This document shows, piece by piece, positions 7,195 to 15,231 of a stretch of DNA of 28,289 nucleotides. Made by a program: the position numbers and the translations under genes. The notes beneath the pieces were generated by a model. The model saw only the letters and a program-made list of their open reading frames with translations. It was not told the DNA's origin and made no database searches. The DNA lies in assembly GCA_946998295.1 (NCBI GenBank), contig CAMPYS010000025.1, positions 1-28,289 on the forward strand, read 5' to 3'. Within the stretch, counting starts at the first letter, position 1. The number at the start of each line of letters is the position of its first letter. The stretch comes from an uncultured Prevotella sp. GTDB lineage: Bacteria > Bacteroidota > Bacteroidia > Bacteroidales > Bacteroidaceae.

Positions 7195-8436
7195 ATGACC
7201 ATGCAAGATATTATAGAAATAGCAGACAGATTTATTAATTATACTAAGTTTGATACTCAATCAAACGAGGATTCTGAAACAATTCCGAGTACTTCAAAAC
7301 AGCTTATTTTTGCCAATTATCTAAAAGATGAACTTGAGAGAGAAAAACTAAAAGATGTAGAAATAGATGATATGGGATATATTTATGCTACTTTACCATC
7401 TAATAGCCATAAAAAGATACCAACAATAGGTTTTATTTCTCATTATGATACAGCACTTGATGCAAGCGGAAAAGATATAAAAGCAAGAATAATAAAAAAG
7501 TATGATGGAGGAGATATACATTTAAGTGATAGTATTATATCATCTCCGAAACAGTTTCCTGAATTATTATCCCATAAAGGTGAAGATCTTATAGTAACTG
7601 ATGGTACTACACTTCTTGGAGCAGATGACAAGGCTGGAATTGCTGAAATAGTTCAAGCAATGTGTTATCTTAGGGATCATCCAGAAATAGAACATGGCGA
7701 TATACGTATAGGATTTAATCCTGATGAGGAAATAGGTAGAGGTGCGCAACATTTTAATGTAGAAAAATTTGGTTGCCAATGGGCATATACAATAGATGGA
7801 GGTGATATTGGCGAAATAGAATATGAAAACTTTAATGCCGCAAGTGCTAAAATTCAAATACGTGGAGTAAGCGTTCATCCTGGTTATGCAAAAGGTAAAA
7901 TGATAAATGCAGCTCGTATAGCATGCGAATTAAATAGTATGATACCAGTTACTGAAATTCCTGAAGCAACAGAGGGATATGAAGGCTTTTATCATCTTTT
8001 GAGTATTGAGGGAAGTTGCGAAAAAGCTAAGTTAAGTTATATTATTCGTGACCATGATCGTATACATTTTGAAAACCGTAAACATTATATAGAAAAATGT
8101 GTAGATAGTTTGAATGAAAAGTATGGAAAAGGTACAGTACAACTTTTACTATCAGATCAATATTATAACATGAAAGAGAAGATAGATCCTAATATGCACG
8201 TTATTGATATAGTTTTAAAAGCAATGCAGGAATGTAGCGTATCTTCTAAAGTTAGAGCAATTAGAGGCGGAACAGATGGTGCACAACTTAGCTTTATGGG
8301 GCTTCCTTGTCCTAATATCTTTGCAGGTGGAGTTAATTTTCATGGACCTTACGAATTTGTATCTATTCAAGTAATGGAAAAAGCTATGGAAGTTATAATA
8401 AAAATATGTGAACTTACATCTAAGTATAACGATTAA
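7195..8436 (+). CDS. pepT: Peptidase T (tripeptide aminopeptidase, M20B)
   Basis: A 413-residue cytoplasmic di-zinc peptidase that removes the N-terminal residue of tripeptides. The M20 ligands and catalytic residues are all visible: His83 and Asp85 in GFISHYDTALD, Asp144 in TLLGADDKAG, Glu178-Glu179 in NPDEEIGRG, Asp201 in TIDGG, and His383 in NFHGPYE. RGGTDGAQLSFMGLPCPN and the dimerisation lid region (IQIRGVSVHPGYAKGKMINA) are typical of PepT. Length is normal for the family. The start could be Met1 or Met3 (7195 or 7201). It is followed after 9 bases by the antiporter gene and appears to be the first gene of a three-gene operon. Confidence 0.95.
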   Translation: MTMQDIIEIADRFINYTKFDTQSNEDSETIPSTSKQLIFANYLKDELEREKLKDVEIDDMGYIYATLPSNSHKKIPTIGFISHYDTALDASGKDIKARIIKKYDGGDIHLSDSIISSPKQFPELLSHKGEDLIVTDGTTLLGADDKAGIAEIVQAMCYLRDHPEIEHGDIRIGFNPDEEIGRGAQHFNVEKFGCQWAYTIDGGDIGEIEYENFNAASAKIQIRGVSVHPGYAKGKMINAARIACELNSMIPVTEIPEATEGYEGFYHLLSIEGSCEKAKLSYIIRDHDRIHFENRKHYIEKCVDSLNEKYGKGTVQLLLSDQYYNMKEKIDPNMHVIDIVLKAMQECSVSSKVRAIRGGTDGAQLSFMGLPCPNIFAGGVNFHGPYEFVSIQVMEKAMEVIIKICELTSKYND

Positions 8437-8445
8437 GATTTATTT

Positions 8446-10728
8446 ATGCACGGACTACATGATCTTATAACAGATCTTGCTTTAATTCTTGTAGTGGCAG
8501 GTATTGTTACTCTTCTTTTTAAACGTCTAAAACAACCTTTAGTTTTAGGATATATTGTAGCAGGTTTTCTCGTTTCTCCACACATGCCTTATATAATGAG
8601 CGTTATGGATGAGAGCAATATAAAAACTTGGGCAGATATAGGAGTAATATTTTTATTATTTTCTCTTGGTTTAGATTTTTCTGTAAAAAAGATACTTAGG
8701 ATGGGTATATCACCTGTAATATCTGCGTGTACAATAGTTTTTTGTATGTTAGCGTTGGGTATCATTGTAGGTCATATTTTTACTTGGAGTAGGATGGACT
8801 GTATTTTTCTTGGAGGAATGTTAGCAATGAGTTCTACAACAATAATTTATAAAGCTTTTTCTGATATGGGACTCCTTCAACAGCATTTTGCTTCAGTAGT
8901 TATGAGCGTACTTATTTTAGAAGACATTTTAGCTATAGTAATGATGGTGTTGCTTAGTTCAATAGCTACAGGAAATACCCCTAATGGAGGGCTACTTATA
9001 AGTAGCGTATTACGTATAGGATTTTTTATAATATTGTGGTTTGTAGTAGGACTGTTTATTATACCATCATTCTTACGTAAAGTTCGTAAGTATTTAAATA
9101 GTGAAACATTGCTCATTGTATCACTTGGTTTATGTTTTTTTATGGCAGTTATTGCATCTAAAGTAGGATTTAGTGCAGCTTTTGGCTCTTTTATAATGGG
9201 TAGTATTCTTGCAGAGACAATAGAAGCAGATAAAATAATAAAAGTAGTAGAACCTATAAAAAATCTTTTTGGTGCTGTATTCTTTGTTTCAGTAGGTATG
9301 CTTGTTGATCCAAATATTATTTTAGAATATGCTTTACCAATTATATTACTTGTTTTTATAATAATTTTTGGACAAGCAATATTTGGTACAATAGCTTATA
9401 TGCTTGGAGGACAGTCCTTAAAAAATTCTTTATGTTGTGGTTTCTCTATGGCTCAGATAGGAGAATTTGCTTTCATTATAGCAACTTTAGGATTGTCTAT
9501 GAATGTGATTAGTAGTTTTCTTTATCCTGTTGTAGTAGCAGTATCTGTAATAACTACATTTTTAACTCCTTACATGATACGCGGTGCAGAACCAACATAT
9601 AGGTTTTTATTATGTAAACTTCCTAAGCAATGGGTACGCCGACTAACTCACATAGATGATATAGATACAGAGAAAGATTTATCATCAGATAATATTTGGA
9701 AAAATTTGATGCGTGCATTAGTTGCTAATACTTTAATTTATAGTATATTGTCTGTAGCTGTAATAGCTATTATGTTTACTATAGTTCTTCCTATATTGCG
9801 CAGAATATCTGTTGAAATTACGGGTACTCATTGGGCTGGTAATGCAGTATGTGGCTTTATAACCATATTGTTTATTGCTCCTTTTTTACGTGCTTTTGTT
9901 ATGAAAAAAAATCATTCGGAGGAGTTTAAAGCATTATGGGCAAAAAATAAGTTTAATAGATTTCCTTTGATATTCACTATTGTTGTACGTGGAGTAATAG
10001 CCTTAGGATTTATTTTTTATATTTGTAACTATCTCTCAAAGTTTACAAATGCTTTATTAATTGCTATAGCTATAGCTTTATTAACTTTTATGATTTTATC
10101 CCGACAAATGAAGCGGCATAGTATAGCTTTAGAGAGATTATTTATTAAGAATTTACATAGTAGAGAAATAGCAGCTCAGGTAAAAGGTAAACGTCGTCCT
10201 TTATTTGCTGATCATCTATTGGATAGAAATATTCATATAGGGAGGTTTGTCCTTCCAGAAGACTCAACTTGGGCAGGTAAATCTCTTAATAAATTAAGAT
10301 TACGAAATCGTTTTGGAGTACATGTAAGTAGTATTATTCGTGGCTCTCATTGTATAAATATTCCACGTGGTAATACAATAATATTTCCTGGAGATGCAAT
10401 TAGCGCAATAGGTAATGATAGTCAGTTGTCTGCAATATCTTCAGCATTAAAAACAGAAATAATTCCAGAAGATACTAATATAGAGCAGCATGAAATGATA
10501 TTGTTACGAATAGTTTTATCTGATAATAGCCCATTTGTTGGTAAAACTTTAGTTAAGAGTGGTATAAGAGATGAATTTAATTGTATGGTTGTTGGTATGG
10601 ATGAAGGACAAACTCATATAACATCGATAAATCCTAAGCAAATATTAGAACGGGGTGATATTCTTTGGATAGTAGGAGAGCGAGATAATGTAAAAAGAGT
10701 TAAGGAGTTAAGTGGTAACAGTATATAA
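8446..10728 (+). CDS. CPA2-family cation/proton antiporter with RCK-C domains
   Basis: A 760-residue inner-membrane transporter of the Kef/CPA2 type. The N-terminal ~390 residues form the Na+/H+ exchanger domain with about 11-12 helices (KQPLVLGYIVAGFLVSPHMP, FLLFSLGLDFSVKKI, SVLILEDILAIVMMVL with the conserved Asp, VFFVSVGMLVDP, FSMAQIGEFAFIIATLGLSM). Further helices at about 428-455, 465-480, 505-525 and 535-555 follow, which is longer than KefB/C. About 590-675 and 685-757 look like two TrkA-C/RCK-C regulatory domains (GDAISAIGNDSQL, ERGDILWIVGERDNV). A Rossmann TrkA-N domain as in KefB/C is not seen. It probably exchanges K+ or Na+ for H+; ion specificity cannot be read from sequence. Nine bases after pepT, 19 before the J-domain gene. 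Confidence 0.85.
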   Translation: MHGLHDLITDLALILVVAGIVTLLFKRLKQPLVLGYIVAGFLVSPHMPYIMSVMDESNIKTWADIGVIFLLFSLGLDFSVKKILRMGISPVISACTIVFCMLALGIIVGHIFTWSRMDCIFLGGMLAMSSTTIIYKAFSDMGLLQQHFASVVMSVLILEDILAIVMMVLLSSIATGNTPNGGLLISSVLRIGFFIILWFVVGLFIIPSFLRKVRKYLNSETLLIVSLGLCFFMAVIASKVGFSAAFGSFIMGSILAETIEADKIIKVVEPIKNLFGAVFFVSVGMLVDPNIILEYALPIILLVFIIIFGQAIFGTIAYMLGGQSLKNSLCCGFSMAQIGEFAFIIATLGLSMNVISSFLYPVVVAVSVITTFLTPYMIRGAEPTYRFLLCKLPKQWVRRLTHIDDIDTEKDLSSDNIWKNLMRALVANTLIYSILSVAVIAIMFTIVLPILRRISVEITGTHWAGNAVCGFITILFIAPFLRAFVMKKNHSEEFKALWAKNKFNRFPLIFTIVVRGVIALGFIFYICNYLSKFTNALLIAIAIALLTFMILSRQMKRHSIALERLFIKNLHSREIAAQVKGKRRPLFADHLLDRNIHIGRFVLPEDSTWAGKSLNKLRLRNRFGVHVSSIIRGSHCINIPRGNTIIFPGDAISAIGNDSQLSAISSALKTEIIPEDTNIEQHEMILLRIVLSDNSPFVGKTLVKSGIRDEFNCMVVGMDEGQTHITSINPKQILERGDILWIVGERDNVKRVKELSGNSI

Positions 10729-10747
10729 ACAATAGAAAAATATAGGT

Positions 10748-11563
10748 ATGAAATACGGAAAATGGATAGCAGGTAGTTTAGGCTGGCTTCTTAGTGGTGG
10801 AAATATTTTAGGAGCTATAGCAGGTTATTGTATAGGTAGTTTTTTAGAAAGTATTTCAGATAATAGTTCTGAGACGAATAATAAGAAATCTGATGATTTT
10901 CATTCAACTTCTTATAGCAATAATCCATTTGAAGGAGAGCGTAATTCTTTTTTATTTAGTATGTTAGTGCTAAGTTCTTATGTTATTCGAGCAGATGGGA
11001 AAATAATGCATTCTGAAATGGAGTTTGTTCGTAAATTTCTTTTTAATAATTTTGGATCAAATGCAGTAGAAGAAGGTGAGGGTATACTTTTAAAATTATT
11101 TCGTCTTCAAGATGAACAGGGGATAAAACAGTTTAAAGAAACAATACGTAAAAGCTGTATTGAGATAACTTTTCATCTTGGTGAAGGGGAAAGACTTCAA
11201 CTGCTTAGTTATTTAGTAATGATAGCTAAGGCTGATAGAAAAGTGACCTATGATGAAAAAGTTGTATTATACGAAATAGCCCAATATCTTGGTTTATCTA
11301 CTAAAGATGTTGATTCTCTTCTTAATATGAGTAGCTGTTCTGTTGATAGTAGTGGAATGACTTTAACAGAAGCATATTCAATTTTAGGTATAAATTCTAC
11401 AGCTACTGATAATGAAGTTAAAGCCGCTTACCGTAAAATGGCGTTAAAGTATCATCCTGATCGTGTTGCAAAATTGGGAGATGATATTTATAAATCTGCA
11501 GAAAAGAAGTTTCAAAAAATAAATAACGCGAAAGAGTTGATATATAAAAGTCGTGGGCTGTAA
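10748..11563 (+). CDS. DjlA-like TerB and J-domain protein
   Basis: A 271-residue DnaJ-type co-chaperone. Residues about 7-33 are glycine-rich and hydrophobic (WLLSGGNILGAIAGYCIGSF), a possible membrane-associating segment as in DjlA. About 65-190 is a TerB-like helical domain (SSYVIRADGKIMHSE and IAKADRKVTYDEK). About 205-271 is the J domain with the HPD motif at 236-238 in AAYRKMALKYHPDRV, which would stimulate the ATPase of DnaK. Domain order matches DjlA of other bacteria. It is the last gene of the apparent pepT-antiporter operon and converges on the TamA-like gene, with 17 bases between stops. Substrates are unknown. Confidence 0.88.
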   Translation: MKYGKWIAGSLGWLLSGGNILGAIAGYCIGSFLESISDNSSETNNKKSDDFHSTSYSNNPFEGERNSFLFSMLVLSSYVIRADGKIMHSEMEFVRKFLFNNFGSNAVEEGEGILLKLFRLQDEQGIKQFKETIRKSCIEITFHLGEGERLQLLSYLVMIAKADRKVTYDEKVVLYEIAQYLGLSTKDVDSLLNMSSCSVDSSGMTLTEAYSILGINSTATDNEVKAAYRKMALKYHPDRVAKLGDDIYKSAEKKFQKINNAKELIYKSRGL

Positions 11564-11580
11564 GAGAATTTATTATTAGA

Positions 11581-13821
11581 TTAGAATGGTAAACCTACTG
11601 CGAAGTGGAAAGCAAAATCTCGTTTAAACTTTGGACATATTAATGGAAAATGCTCTTTTGGGGTATTAAATACAGGATTTATAGCTTTCATACCCATGTC
11701 TAAGCGCAAAATAAGATAATCAAAGTTTAGTCTTATACCTAATCCGTATGCAGCAGCAAGTTCTTTATAGAAGGTATTTAATGTAAACTGTCCACCTTTT
11801 TGCTCTTCATAGTTTCTTAATGTCCATATATTCCCCAAGTCTATAAAAGCTGCTCCATCAAGTTTCCAAAACAAGTGAGTACGATATTCAAGATTGAAAT
11901 TTAGTTTTAAGTCTCCAGTTTGGTTAATAAAATCTATACGCCCATCTTTACCATTAAACCTTCCTGGTCCTAATTCTCTAACATTCCAACCTCTTACAGA
12001 GTTTGCACCACCTGATATATATCGTTTTTCAAATGGTAGAATATTACTATTTCCATAAGGGTAAGCAATGCCCATATCTGTATGCATAACTAAATTATTA
12101 TGAGTATCAAATTTAAATACATGTGTATAAGCAAAGTCGAGTTTTGCATATTGTGCATAAGCTATATTGAAAAATTTATTTTGACCTTGTGAGTTTTTAT
12201 TAAATTTCATAAACAAACTTAGTCCATTTAAAAAGTTTCCAGCTGTTTCTATTTGAAATTTAATAGCTGTATTATTGTAGTTATAGTTAAATCCAAATCC
12301 AAGTTTCATAATAAATAAATCGGAATAGTTATAGCGTAATATAGCGTTGCGATTAGACACATCATCTAAATAATCTTTTTTGAATGTTTTACTAATCCAT
12401 GGCATATAAATATAGTTAAGGTCTGTAGCATCAAAATTAAAACTAATATGTTTATCTTCATTAGTCCACAAGTATCTCCAAGCTGCTGAGAACACACGTC
12501 TATGAAATTCTGGTCTATTTTGCAAACTCCAACTTAGTGAAACTTCTGTTGTAGATTTATTTTGTCTTCTAAACTTATGTTTTAAAAAAGGAGCAAGAAA
12601 TCTCGGAAATTCAAGTTTAGTTTGTAAGCTATATTCTTCGTAATTTTTATTTTCGTATCCTTCAAGACCTGTTATAGCCTCAAATGCAGATCGTAACTCT
12701 ATACTTAAAAGCTCACTTCCCTTGAATAAGTTCCTATTTTGATATGTAATTACCCCTGCTGCTCCTAAGTTTCCTGCTGTATTAGTTCCTTCTGGTTGAA
12801 AAGAAATAGTATTAATTTTGTTAGGTATTAAAGTTAATTTTGCAAGTAGTTTGTTTTTTCCTTTTTCTTTTGGAAGCTCTTTAAATTCAATATTAGTAAA
12901 TCTTATAGCTCCAAGTCGTGCAAAATTTTTGTATGTTTCTTGTAAATCATTTAAAGAAAAGTATTTACCCTTCTCAATTAAATTATTATCATTTATTATA
13001 TTTTCTTTAAGAGGAAGTTTTATGGAGTCTTCACCTGTTATATCTACTTTGCTTATTATAAAGCGAGGATGAAGAGTAGTAGAATGTATATTTGTATTAT
13101 AATATGGTGCAATATGTAATGTTAGAGTTACAGTATTATCTTTATATGTTGAGTCTGCAGAATAAGTTATATAGTCTTTATTAAATTTATAGTATCCAAT
13201 ATTATTTAGTATATTAGTAAGTCTTTTTCGTTCTTCATCAAGTTTCATTACATTAAACTGTTTGCCACAGAAATCTTTGTAAATGAATTTTATATGAGGT
13301 TTAAGAATATTAGCAATAACAGAGTCTTGTATATCATAATTGAACTTTTTTATTTTAAATGGTGAACCAGGATGAAGTATATATGTAGCCTTAAGTCTTT
13401 TTTTTTCTATTTTTGTTTCAATGTCGACCTTTGCATTTAAGTATCCTATGTTATTTAATGCTATTCTTAAATCTTCTTTAGTGAGTTTAGCTTGTAGAGT
13501 ATCGTATATTACAGGCTTTTCTCCCATATTTTGGAGAGTTCTGTTTATCCATTTTGTAGTATCTTTTCCTGATAATGAATAAGTGCTGAGAGGTATTTTT
13601 ATAAGCGAAAACCAGCGTGAGTTATCTTTTTGTCTTATATATTGAGTAAAATTATTGGCATCAACACTATTTGAATCTGCTTTTATTTTAACCTGTTCTA
13701 ACAAATACTGACCTTCTCCAATAAATTTATCTGTAGAACATGAAAAAAAGAAAATACCTAATAAACTTAATAGTGTTATATTTATTATATGTAAATTTTG
13801 TAACGAATTTATATGTTTCAT
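11581..13821 (-). CDS. TamA/BamA-like outer membrane barrel lipoprotein
   Basis: A 746-residue protein of the Omp85 type common in Bacteroidetes. Residues 1-27 are a lipoprotein signal with lipobox ...GIFFFSC, lipidated Cys28. The periplasmic part, about 30-330, is consistent with POTRA-like repeats (EDLRIALNNIGYLNAKVDIE, RKRLTNILNNIGYYKF). The C-terminal ~400 residues are the Bac_surface_Ag barrel, with the family signature YISGGANSVRGWNVRELGPG at about 610-630, AFIDLGNIW, GLGIRLNFDYLILRLD, and a terminal strand ending in phenylalanine (HFAVGLPF). Likely role: inserting or exporting proteins at the outer membrane. Whether it acts as TamA or as a BamA paralog is unclear; the lipid anchor argues against the essential BamA. 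Divergent from the RNA methyltransferase gene. Confidence 0.87.
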   Translation of the reverse strand: MKHINSLQNLHIINITLLSLLGIFFFSCSTDKFIGEGQYLLEQVKIKADSNSVDANNFTQYIRQKDNSRWFSLIKIPLSTYSLSGKDTTKWINRTLQNMGEKPVIYDTLQAKLTKEDLRIALNNIGYLNAKVDIETKIEKKRLKATYILHPGSPFKIKKFNYDIQDSVIANILKPHIKFIYKDFCGKQFNVMKLDEERKRLTNILNNIGYYKFNKDYITYSADSTYKDNTVTLTLHIAPYYNTNIHSTTLHPRFIISKVDITGEDSIKLPLKENIINDNNLIEKGKYFSLNDLQETYKNFARLGAIRFTNIEFKELPKEKGKNKLLAKLTLIPNKINTISFQPEGTNTAGNLGAAGVITYQNRNLFKGSELLSIELRSAFEAITGLEGYENKNYEEYSLQTKLEFPRFLAPFLKHKFRRQNKSTTEVSLSWSLQNRPEFHRRVFSAAWRYLWTNEDKHISFNFDATDLNYIYMPWISKTFKKDYLDDVSNRNAILRYNYSDLFIMKLGFGFNYNYNNTAIKFQIETAGNFLNGLSLFMKFNKNSQGQNKFFNIAYAQYAKLDFAYTHVFKFDTHNNLVMHTDMGIAYPYGNSNILPFEKRYISGGANSVRGWNVRELGPGRFNGKDGRIDFINQTGDLKLNFNLEYRTHLFWKLDGAAFIDLGNIWTLRNYEEQKGGQFTLNTFYKELAAAYGLGIRLNFDYLILRLDMGMKAINPVFNTPKEHFPLICPKFKRDFAFHFAVGLPF

Positions 13822-13849
13822 TAAAAGGCTTTTTACATTTGCTGGAGTG

Positions 13850-13857
13850 CAAAGATA
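13850..13857 (-). promoter_or_regulatory. -7 promoter element of the TamA-like gene
   Basis: On the minus strand this reads TATCTTTG, matching TAnnTTTG, 28 bases before the ATG at 13821. It supports that start and lies about 43 bases from the oppositely oriented promoter of the methyltransferase gene. Confidence 0.55.
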
Positions 13858-13900
13858 CTAAAAAACAGAATAGTAATAACGAGCATATTAGTATTTTTTG

Positions 13901-13908
13901 TAATTTTG
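13901..13908 (+). promoter_or_regulatory. -7 promoter element that fixes the methyltransferase start
   Basis: TAATTTTG matches TAnnTTTG and ends 5 bases before the GTG at 13914. Transcription would begin at about 13913-13916, so initiation at any upstream ATG is not possible from this promoter and the mRNA is probably leaderless. Confidence 0.55.
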
Positions 13909-13913
13909 CCATT

Positions 13914-14627
13914 GTGTTATCTAATAAACAAATAAGAACAATACGTTCTCTATCTACTAAGAAGGGAAGAGAAAAAACAGGTTTATTCGTAGCTGAAGGA
14001 TATAAGATAGTTAAAGATTTTATAGACTCTGGTTTTCAAGTAGAATTAATACTGGAAAATGAGAACGATATACGTCGTGTTTCATTTTTACAACATCCGC
14101 AGAATATATTAGGAGTATTTAAGTTGAAGCCAAAGGAATTTGCTTTAAGTCAATTATCTATAGAGTTACAGAAAAATATAGTTATAGGACTTGATGAAGT
14201 ACAGGACCCTGGAAATTTAGGTACAATAATAAGAATAGCAGATTGGTTTGGAATACATAATATTATATGTTCTCAAACAACTGCAGATTGCTGGGCACCT
14301 AAAGTTGTGCAAGCAACAATGGGTAGTATAGCTCGAGTTAATGTTACCTATTGTAATTTAGTTAGTGTTATAGATGATTTACCTAAAAGTTATCCTATTT
14401 ATGGAACATTATTAGATGGTGATAATATTTATTCTCAATCACTTACTAATAATGGGCTAATACTTATGGGAAATGAAGGAAATGGACTAAGTAAAAATAT
14501 AAAAAGTAGGGTTACTCAACGATTGTTAATACCAAATTTCTCTAATAATACCAATAAGGCAGAATCACTTAATGTTGCTGTAGCTACTGCAATAATATGC
14601 TCTGAATTCAAACGTAGAACAAAATGA
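13914..14627 (+). CDS. SpoU/TrmH-family RNA 2'-O-methyltransferase
   Basis: A 237-residue SPOUT methyltransferase acting on rRNA or tRNA with S-adenosylmethionine. The N-terminus (LSNKQIRTIRSLSTKKGREK and FVAEGYKIV) is the SpoU_sub_bind domain, residues about 5-70. The three SPOUT motifs follow: LDEVQDPGNLGTIIRIADWF at 93-112 (Asn101 and the catalytic Arg107), LILMGNEGNGLS at about 182-193, and ESLNVAVATAII at about 217-228, which builds the trefoil knot. I choose GTG at 13914: translation from there starts exactly where the family starts. The reading frame continues upstream to an ATG at 13740, but that part is antisense to the TamA-like gene and crosses the -7 box. The stop overlaps the next ATG by 4 bases (ATGA). 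The exact RNA target is unknown. Confidence 0.88.
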   Translation: MLSNKQIRTIRSLSTKKGREKTGLFVAEGYKIVKDFIDSGFQVELILENENDIRRVSFLQHPQNILGVFKLKPKEFALSQLSIELQKNIVIGLDEVQDPGNLGTIIRIADWFGIHNIICSQTTADCWAPKVVQATMGSIARVNVTYCNLVSVIDDLPKSYPIYGTLLDGDNIYSQSLTNNGLILMGNEGNGLSKNIKSRVTQRLLIPNFSNNTNKAESLNVAVATAIICSEFKRRTK

Positions 14628-15160
14628 ATTATCTTTCTATAATAGATAAATATTATCCAACGCCTAACGAACTTAAGCATATTTTGTTAGAGCATAGCAA
14701 ATGTGTTTGTATGAAGGCATTAGAAATAGTAAAGTTACATCCAGAACTTCACATTGACAAACAGTTTGTTGAAGAGGCAGCTATGTTACATGATATTGGA
14801 ATATTTCGTTGTAATGCTCCGGGTATACAATGTTTTGGTTCAGAACCTTATATTTGTCATGGTAGGATAGGAGCTAATATTTTGAGACTTGAAGGTTTTC
14901 CACGTCATGCACGTGTATGTGAACGCCATACTGGAGCAGGAATAACAAAACAAAATATATTAGAACAAAATTTACCTTTACCAATTAAAGATTTTTTACC
15001 AGAAACATTAGAAGAACAAGTTGTATGCTATGCTGATAAATTCTTCTCTAAATCACATTTAGACCATGTTAAAACTTTTGAAGAGGCTAAGCGAAGTTTA
15101 AAGAAGTTTGGAGAAGATGGTGTAAAGCGATTTGAGGAATGGCATAGCAAGTTTATATAG
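14624..15160 (+). CDS. HD-domain phosphohydrolase
   Basis: A 178-residue small HD-superfamily protein, probably a cytoplasmic metal-dependent nucleotide phosphohydrolase. The metal-binding pattern is visible: His34 region (LEHSKCV), His-Asp in EEAAMLHDIGIF, His in ICHGRIGANIL, His in CERHTGAG, and Asp in CYADKFF. This is the arrangement of stand-alone HDIG proteins of the 'HD family hydrolase' group. Its ATG overlaps the stop of the RNA methyltransferase by 4 bases, so the two are translationally coupled. Substrate unknown; the pairing with an RNA methyltransferase gives no firm clue. Confidence 0.85.
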   Translation: MNYLSIIDKYYPTPNELKHILLEHSKCVCMKALEIVKLHPELHIDKQFVEEAAMLHDIGIFRCNAPGIQCFGSEPYICHGRIGANILRLEGFPRHARVCERHTGAGITKQNILEQNLPLPIKDFLPETLEEQVVCYADKFFSKSHLDHVKTFEEAKRSLKKFGEDGVKRFEEWHSKFI

Positions 15161-15208
15161 TTAAAAGTTAAAAACACCAAATACATATAAAGTATTTTAT
15201 TATTTGCT

Positions 15209-15216
15209 TAATTTTG
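15209..15216 (+). promoter_or_regulatory. -7 promoter element that fixes the lptD start
   Basis: TAATTTTG matches TAnnTTTG. A possible TTG start at 15214 lies inside this box, so the ATG at 15232, about 10 bases after the expected transcription start, is preferred. Confidence 0.55.
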
Positions 15217-15231
15217 CAACTTAATTACAGC

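Noticed and set aside
13740..13913. Longer N-terminus for the SpoU/TrmH methyltransferase starting at an ATG at 13740
   Set aside because: It overlaps the 5' end of the divergent TamA-like gene, crosses a -7 promoter box at 13901-13908, and adds residues not found in the family.
14436..14627. Possible frameshift or break near the methyltransferase-HD gene junction
   Set aside because: The 4-base ATGA overlap is an ordinary coupled start; both proteins are complete.
15179..15197. Small hairpin AAATAC/GTATTT after the HD hydrolase gene
   Set aside because: A 6-bp AT-rich stem with an interrupted T-tract is too weak to call a terminator.
15214..15231. TTG start for lptD
   Set aside because: The TTG is part of the -7 box TAATTTTG (15209-15216); the ATG at 15232 begins directly with a signal sequence.
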